Assembly: GCA_964541635.1 (NCBI GenBank)
Contig: CAZIQM010000042.1
Coordinates: forward strand, 1 to 9,526
Reading direction: 5' to 3'
Origin: DALYDP01 sp964541635
GTDB lineage: Bacteria; Patescibacteriota; Gracilibacteria; Peribacterales; Peribacteraceae
Length of the DNA: 9,526 bases
The notes beneath the pieces were generated by a model, which did no database searches, had not been told where the DNA came from, and was given only the letters and a program-made list of their open reading frames with translations. Positions within the stretch are counted from its first letter, which is position 1. Every line of letters begins with the position of its first letter. The translations under genes and the position numbers were made by a program. Positions 6,425 to 9,526 of this stretch are shown piece after piece.

Positions 6425-8305
6425 TTATTCCGGCAGCACGCCGCCCTGTTGCAGCTCCACCATCTGGCGGTAGAGGTCGTTGGTTTTCAACAGGTTCTCG
6501 TGCGAATCCATGGCTTGCAGACGCCCTCCTTCGAGCACTGCGATGCGGTCCACCGACCGGACGGTGCTGAGGCGGTGGGCGATGATGACGGCGGTCCGGC
6601 CGTGGATGAGTTCCTTGATGCCTTCCTGCACCCTGCGTTCGGTGAGGGAATCCAGCGCGCTGGTCGCTTCGTCGAGGATGACGATCGTCGGATTTTTGAG
6701 GATCGCGCGCGCGATCGCGAGGCGCTGGCGTTCGCCTCCCGAGAGCTTCACGCCGCGTTCGCCGATTTCGGAGTCGTAGCCGTGCGGCAATCGCTCGATG
6801 AACTCGGCGGCGGACGCGCGCTTCGCCGCGAGCTTCACGTCCTCGAGCGTCGCGTCGGGCCGCGCGTAGCGGATGTTCTCGAGCACGGTGTCGTTGAACA
6901 TGAGGTTTTCCTGGAGCACGAGGCCGATCTGGGACCTCCACCAGCGGACGTCGAGGTCGTTGAGGTCCGTTCCGTCCACGGTGATGCGCCCGCCCGTGAC
7001 GTCGTAGAAGCGGTTGAGGAGCGCGGCGATCGTCGATTTTCCCGCGCCGCTGTGGCCCACGAGGGCAACGTGTTCGCCCGGCTTGATGGCCATGGTGAGG
7101 TCGGCGATGGTCGCGCTCCACTCTGCGGTGGCGTCGGGCGTTTCCGCGGCGGGGGCGTCCGTCGCGTGCCGTTCGTCGTGCGCCGGCGGAAGGTCGTCCG
7201 ACGGTTCCTCGCGTTCCCGGGCGGGCGTTTTGGGCTCGTCATCGATGGAATTCCTCCGCTCCGTGGCGCGGTACGAGAAGCACACGTCCTCGAAACGGAT
7301 TTCGCCTTTGAGCGTTGCCGGCACGACGCCGTGTGCGCGTGCGCCGGGTTCGGGCGCTTCGCCCACGAGCGAGCGCATCATCTTCACTTTCCCGATCGCG
7401 CGGCGCCATTGCGGCATGATGCCGGAGAGCATTTCGAACGGCGTGAGGACGCGGTAGAACGAGAACTGGAAGAAGTAGAGCCCTCCGAGCGTCAGGTCGC
7501 CCCGCACGAGCAGGAGCACGCCGACGGCCACGAGCAGGATGCGCGTGAGCATGAAGAAGTTCATCGCTTCCAGCAGCGCCCACCGTTTGTTGATCTTCAA
7601 CTGCGTGCCCAGGCCCTCCGCGTGGAGCTTCCGCACGATCTCCAGTTCGCGCGCTTCCTGCGCGCCGGACTTCACCGACGAGATGTTGGTGACGGCGTCG
7701 AATTGCCGGCCGCTCGGTTTCACCCAGAGTTTGTTCGCGAGGTCCTGGAGCGTCGCGGTCTTGAGCGTCATCCAGGTGACGATCGACACGTACACGGCGA
7801 GCACGACGATGAGGATGGCCGCCAGCCGCCACTCGATCATGAAACTCGTGATGAGGAACGTGACCGCGGCCCCGAGGGACATCGCCAGGTTGAGCGCGTT
7901 GCGGTGCAGTTGGTAGGCGAGCTGGTCGCCGCCGTCGCTGATCGTCTTCATCGCCTCGCCCGTTTTCTGCGCGTTGTGGAACGCCATCGGCAGTTCCAAC
8001 AAATGCTCGTACGCGTCTTCCACCGTTTCGAGCTCCATCAGCATCTCGTACTTCCACTGCACGTATTTCTGCACCGCGTCGCCGACGGCCAGCGACACGA
8101 AGATGAGCGCCCACATGCCCGCCAGGAATTTCAGGTTCGGCGTGCCCCCGTCTTTCAGGCTCAGGAGTTGGTCGACCGCGTAGCTCGAATAGAGCGGTTC
8201 GACCACCCATAGCGCCGCCACGAAGAGCGACAGCCCCGCGAGGAGCGCGAACATCGCCGGGTGCCGGCGCACGTGCATGCCGACGAGGAGGAAGAACGCC
8301 TTCAT
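6425..8305 (-). CDS. ABC exporter half-transporter (fused membrane and ATPase domains)
   Basis: The 626-residue product is a type IV (MsbA/BmrA-like) ABC exporter half, expected to dimerise in the cytoplasmic membrane and use ATP to export an unknown substrate. About six membrane segments lie at roughly 16-39, 58-78, 140-159, 160-180, 247-267 and 272-293. The ATPase domain keeps the aromatic A-loop (CFSY, Y345), Walker A GHSGAGKST (417-425), Q-loop Q465, signature LSGGERQ (521-527), Walker B TIVILDE (540-546) and H-loop H577, so it should be active. An acidic, proline-rich insert of about 52 residues lies between the A-loop and the next strand. The frame is open up to 8467, but ATG at 8305 is chosen because the membrane domain begins just after it and a longer start would overlap the divergent mutY. 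There is no Shine-Dalgarno sequence or clear promoter. It ends at TAA with no terminator before the secreted protein genes, so read-through into them is possible. The substrate cannot be told. Confidence 0.93.
   Translation of the reverse strand: MKAFFLLVGMHVRRHPAMFALLAGLSLFVAALWVVEPLYSSYAVDQLLSLKDGGTPNLKFLAGMWALIFVSLAVGDAVQKYVQWKYEMLMELETVEDAYEHLLELPMAFHNAQKTGEAMKTISDGGDQLAYQLHRNALNLAMSLGAAVTFLITSFMIEWRLAAILIVVLAVYVSIVTWMTLKTATLQDLANKLWVKPSGRQFDAVTNISSVKSGAQEARELEIVRKLHAEGLGTQLKINKRWALLEAMNFFMLTRILLVAVGVLLLVRGDLTLGGLYFFQFSFYRVLTPFEMLSGIMPQWRRAIGKVKMMRSLVGEAPEPGARAHGVVPATLKGEIRFEDVCFSYRATERRNSIDDEPKTPAREREEPSDDLPPAHDERHATDAPAAETPDATAEWSATIADLTMAIKPGEHVALVGHSGAGKSTIAALLNRFYDVTGGRITVDGTDLNDLDVRWWRSQIGLVLQENLMFNDTVLENIRYARPDATLEDVKLAAKRASAAEFIERLPHGYDSEIGERGVKLSGGERQRLAIARAILKNPTIVILDEATSALDSLTERRVQEGIKELIHGRTAVIIAHRLSTVRSVDRIAVLEGGRLQAMDSHENLLKTNDLYRQMVELQQGGVLPE
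7115..7270 (-). other. Low-complexity acidic/Pro-rich insert in the ABC ATPase domain
   Basis: Residues 346-397 of the transporter (ATERR... to ...TAEWSA) are rich in Asp, Glu, Pro and Ala and predicted to be disordered. They interrupt the ATPase domain between the A-loop tyrosine and the strand leading to Walker A, where most exporters have only about ten residues. The reading frame stays open and all downstream motifs are intact, so this is an insertion rather than damage. Confidence 0.8.
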
Positions 8306-8372
8306 GAGCGCGCAGACTAGGCCCGGGGGAGCGGCGGAGCGAGCGTTTTCCCGTGAAAAAATCTCCGGAATC

Positions 8373-8385
8373 CCGCGTAACGCGG
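8373..8385. promoter_or_regulatory. Inverted repeat in the divergent abc-mutY intergenic region
   Basis: CCGCG-TAA-CGCGG is a perfect palindrome with five-base arms and a three-base centre. It lies in the 99 bases between the divergent ATG at 8305 and GTG at 8405 and ends 6 bases before the possible mutY -10 box. It could be an operator, but a palindrome this short may occur by chance in GC-rich DNA. Confidence 0.3.
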
Positions 8386-8391
8386 ACGATG

Positions 8392-8397
8392 TACACT
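8392..8397 (+). promoter_or_regulatory. Possible -10 box of mutY, giving a leaderless transcript
   Basis: TACACT, the same hexamer used by the left-edge gene promoter, ends 7 bases before the GTG start at 8405. If used, transcription would begin at about the start codon. No good -35 box is seen at 16-18 bases (AATCCC at 17), so the call is weak. Confidence 0.35.
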
Positions 8398-8404
8398 GTC
8401 GATC

Positions 8405-9376
8405 GTGACCCGCAGCGAACGCATCGATCGGTTCGTGGATACGCTCAAAGAGTGGTATTCGACGCATCGCAGGGAACTTCCGTGGCGCGATTTATGGGAT
8501 CTCGGCGAGAACGACCGCGCGTACCGCGTGTGGATTTCGGAGGTCATGCTCCAGCAGACCCAGGTCTCGCGGGTCGTAGGATCGTACAAAAAATTTATTC
8601 AACAATTCCCGACCGTGAAGAAGCTCGGGGGCGCGACCAACGGCGAGATCCTCCTCGCGTGGCGGGGCATGGGCTACAACAGCCGCGCGCTGCGGCTGCG
8701 CGATGGCGCGAAGGACATCGCGACGACGCATAAAGGGGCATTCCCGCGCGAGCTGAAAGACCTCATCGCCATCAAAGGCATCGGGGCCTACACGGCCGGC
8801 GCGATAAGGACGTTCGCGTTCGATCTCCCGACGCCCGCGATGGACGTGAACATCCGGCGCCTTCTCCACCGCACGTTCGTCGGGCCCGAGAACGCGGATG
8901 GCACCTGGAGCATGGACGACAAGAAGTTATCGGCGCTGCTCCAAGACGTCATCGACGCGTGGGTCGCCGCGGGCCACCGCGGGAGCGATTTGTATTCGGC
9001 GTTGATGGACTACGGCTCGCTGGTGCAGACGAAGAACAATCCGAAGTGGGAGATCTGCGCGCTCACCGCGAAGGGAATCATGAAAGCGACGCCGAAGAAC
9101 TGGATGACGCCGAAGCGCGGCGCCGCGAAAGAGAAATTGAAGAAAGAACCGGGTCGCTACGTCGGCACGACCTACGTCCCGAACCGCATCTTCCGAGGAC
9201 GCATCGTCGAGGCGCTGCGCGATCATCCGAAGGGTCTGGAATTGGACGAGATAGGGAAGTGGATCAGCCCTGACTACAGCGCTGAGCTCAAACCATGGCT
9301 GCACGGATTGATCAAAAAATTAGCTCAAGAGAAGATGATCGAGCCGTCCGGCGCCGCGTACAGGTTGAGCGCATGA
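8405..9376 (+). CDS. mutY: MutY-type adenine DNA glycosylase lacking the iron-sulfur cluster ligands
   Basis: The product (323 residues) belongs to the HhH-GPD family and should remove adenine mispaired with 8-oxoguanine or guanine in base excision repair. Family motifs are ELPWR (24-28), WISEVMLQQTQV (43-54) with E46 matching the catalytic Glu, WRGMGYNSRA (86-95), and the helix-hairpin-helix KGIGAYTAGAI (124-134) with Y129. Catalytic D147 and N149 lie in DVNIRR. The [4Fe-4S] site C-x6-C-x2-C-x5-C is replaced by Q208, W215, C218 and G224, so no cluster is expected. Cluster-less MutY proteins are known in some bacteria. The C-terminus (about 255-323, NRIFRGRIVEALRDHP onward) looks like a winged-helix segment rather than the usual MutT-like 8-oxoG domain. 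The GTG start is forced: no in-frame ATG lies upstream and the family's N-terminal helix begins at once. There is no Shine-Dalgarno site. The gene is divergent from the ABC gene and convergent with rny. Confidence 0.9.
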   Translation: MTRSERIDRFVDTLKEWYSTHRRELPWRDLWDLGENDRAYRVWISEVMLQQTQVSRVVGSYKKFIQQFPTVKKLGGATNGEILLAWRGMGYNSRALRLRDGAKDIATTHKGAFPRELKDLIAIKGIGAYTAGAIRTFAFDLPTPAMDVNIRRLLHRTFVGPENADGTWSMDDKKLSALLQDVIDAWVAAGHRGSDLYSALMDYGSLVQTKNNPKWEICALTAKGIMKATPKNWMTPKRGAAKEKLKKEPGRYVGTTYVPNRIFRGRIVEALRDHPKGLELDEIGKWISPDYSAELKPWLHGLIKKLAQEKMIEPSGAAYRLSA

Positions 9377-9379
9377 AAA

Positions 9380-9399
9380 AGGAGGCCGTCGGGCCTCCT
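9380..9399 (-). terminator. Intrinsic terminator of the RNase Y gene, between convergent genes
   Basis: AGGAGGCC and GGCCTCCT form a perfect eight-base-pair stem with a GTCG loop. On the minus strand it is followed by TTTTTC, a good T tract, and it lies 19 bases past the rny TAA. On the plus strand it begins 3 bases after the mutY TGA but lacks a T tract, so it is at best a weak terminator for mutY. Confidence 0.85.
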
Positions 9400-9418
9400 G
9401 ATTCGAAGGGTGCGTTTC

Positions 9419-9526
9419 TTATTTCGCGAGTTCCTCCACGCGCCGTTCGCGGATGACGTTCACCTTGATGACGCCCGGATAGGTAAGTTCCTTCTCGATC
9501 TTCTGGGCGATGTCCTTGGCGAGGCG
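9419..9526 (-). CDS. rny: C-terminal end of ribonuclease Y (runs off right edge)
   Basis: The last 35 codons, read on the minus strand up to TAA at 9421-9419, encode RLAKDIAQKIEKEL, then TYPGVIKVNVIRERRVEELAK in continuation. This matches the conserved C-terminus of RNase Y (IAkkIEeeL-YPGqIKVtVIRETRa-EyAK), the membrane-anchored endoribonuclease that starts mRNA decay in many Gram-positive and CPR bacteria. The usual RETR is RERR here. The membrane anchor, KH and HD domains would lie beyond the window. It is convergent with mutY and followed by its own terminator. Confidence 0.85.
   Translation of the reverse strand, partial: RLAKDIAQKIEKELTYPGVIKVNVIRERRVEELAK

Noticed and set aside
6449..8212. 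Long plus-strand open frame (587 codons) opposite the ABC transporter
   Set aside because: The minus strand carries all ABC motifs in one frame; the plus frame is Arg/His/Glu-rich and motif-free.
8306..8467. Upstream extension of the ABC transporter frame by 54 codons
   Set aside because: The extension has no membrane or domain character, overlaps the start of divergent mutY and reads through the intergenic palindrome; ATG at 8305 fits the family length.

Overview
The window is about 9.5 kb of GC-rich bacterial DNA. Hand counts of sample 60-base lines give roughly 60-72% GC, except for one AT-richer block inside the first large gene. Two of the complete genes stop at TGA, so the ordinary code with UGA as stop is in use. 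Promoters look like sigma-70 types: three have clear -35 and -10 boxes with an exact 17-base spacer. None of the five visible starts has a Shine-Dalgarno sequence. The large multidomain cysteine-rich secreted proteins, a short MutY lacking its iron-sulfur ligands, an RNase Y and the absent Shine-Dalgarno sites together suggest a Patescibacteria (CPR)-type genome, perhaps near the Peregrinibacteria/Peribacteria. This is inference; no rRNA or marker gene is present to prove it.

Layout, left to right. (1) The first 15 codons of an unidentified minus-strand gene run off the left edge (1-46). It has its own promoter (112-140) and a possible leader hairpin. (2) A strong intrinsic terminator (149-178) ends the next minus-strand gene. 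(3) A 1044-residue secreted modular protein (205-3339) carries a golvesin-like domain, three DUF4215-type Cys repeats, a DUF11-like domain, a dockerin-like Ca-binding pair, two tandem Ig-like repeats and a C-terminal beta domain. (4) Its promoter lies in the 72-base gap before (5) a related 982-residue secreted protein (3412-6360) with 13 consecutive DUF4215-type repeats. (6) The promoter of that gene starts 2 bases beyond the stop of (7) an ABC exporter half-transporter (6425-8305) with an unusual acidic/proline-rich insert in its nucleotide-binding domain. (8) A 99-base divergent region separates it from (9) a plus-strand mutY-like adenine glycosylase (8405-9376). (10) A terminator hairpin lies between mutY and (11) the last 35 codons of an RNase Y gene that enters from the right edge (9419-9526, minus).

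The two large secreted proteins share their architecture (signal peptide, golvesin-like domain, DUF4215 repeats, beta-sandwich tail), their promoter spacing, their leader length and a short pyrimidine-rich leader element. They look like paralogous cell-surface proteins expressed under similar rules. The upstream ABC exporter is co-directional and no terminator separates it from them, but a functional link is not shown. mutY and rny look like unrelated housekeeping neighbours.
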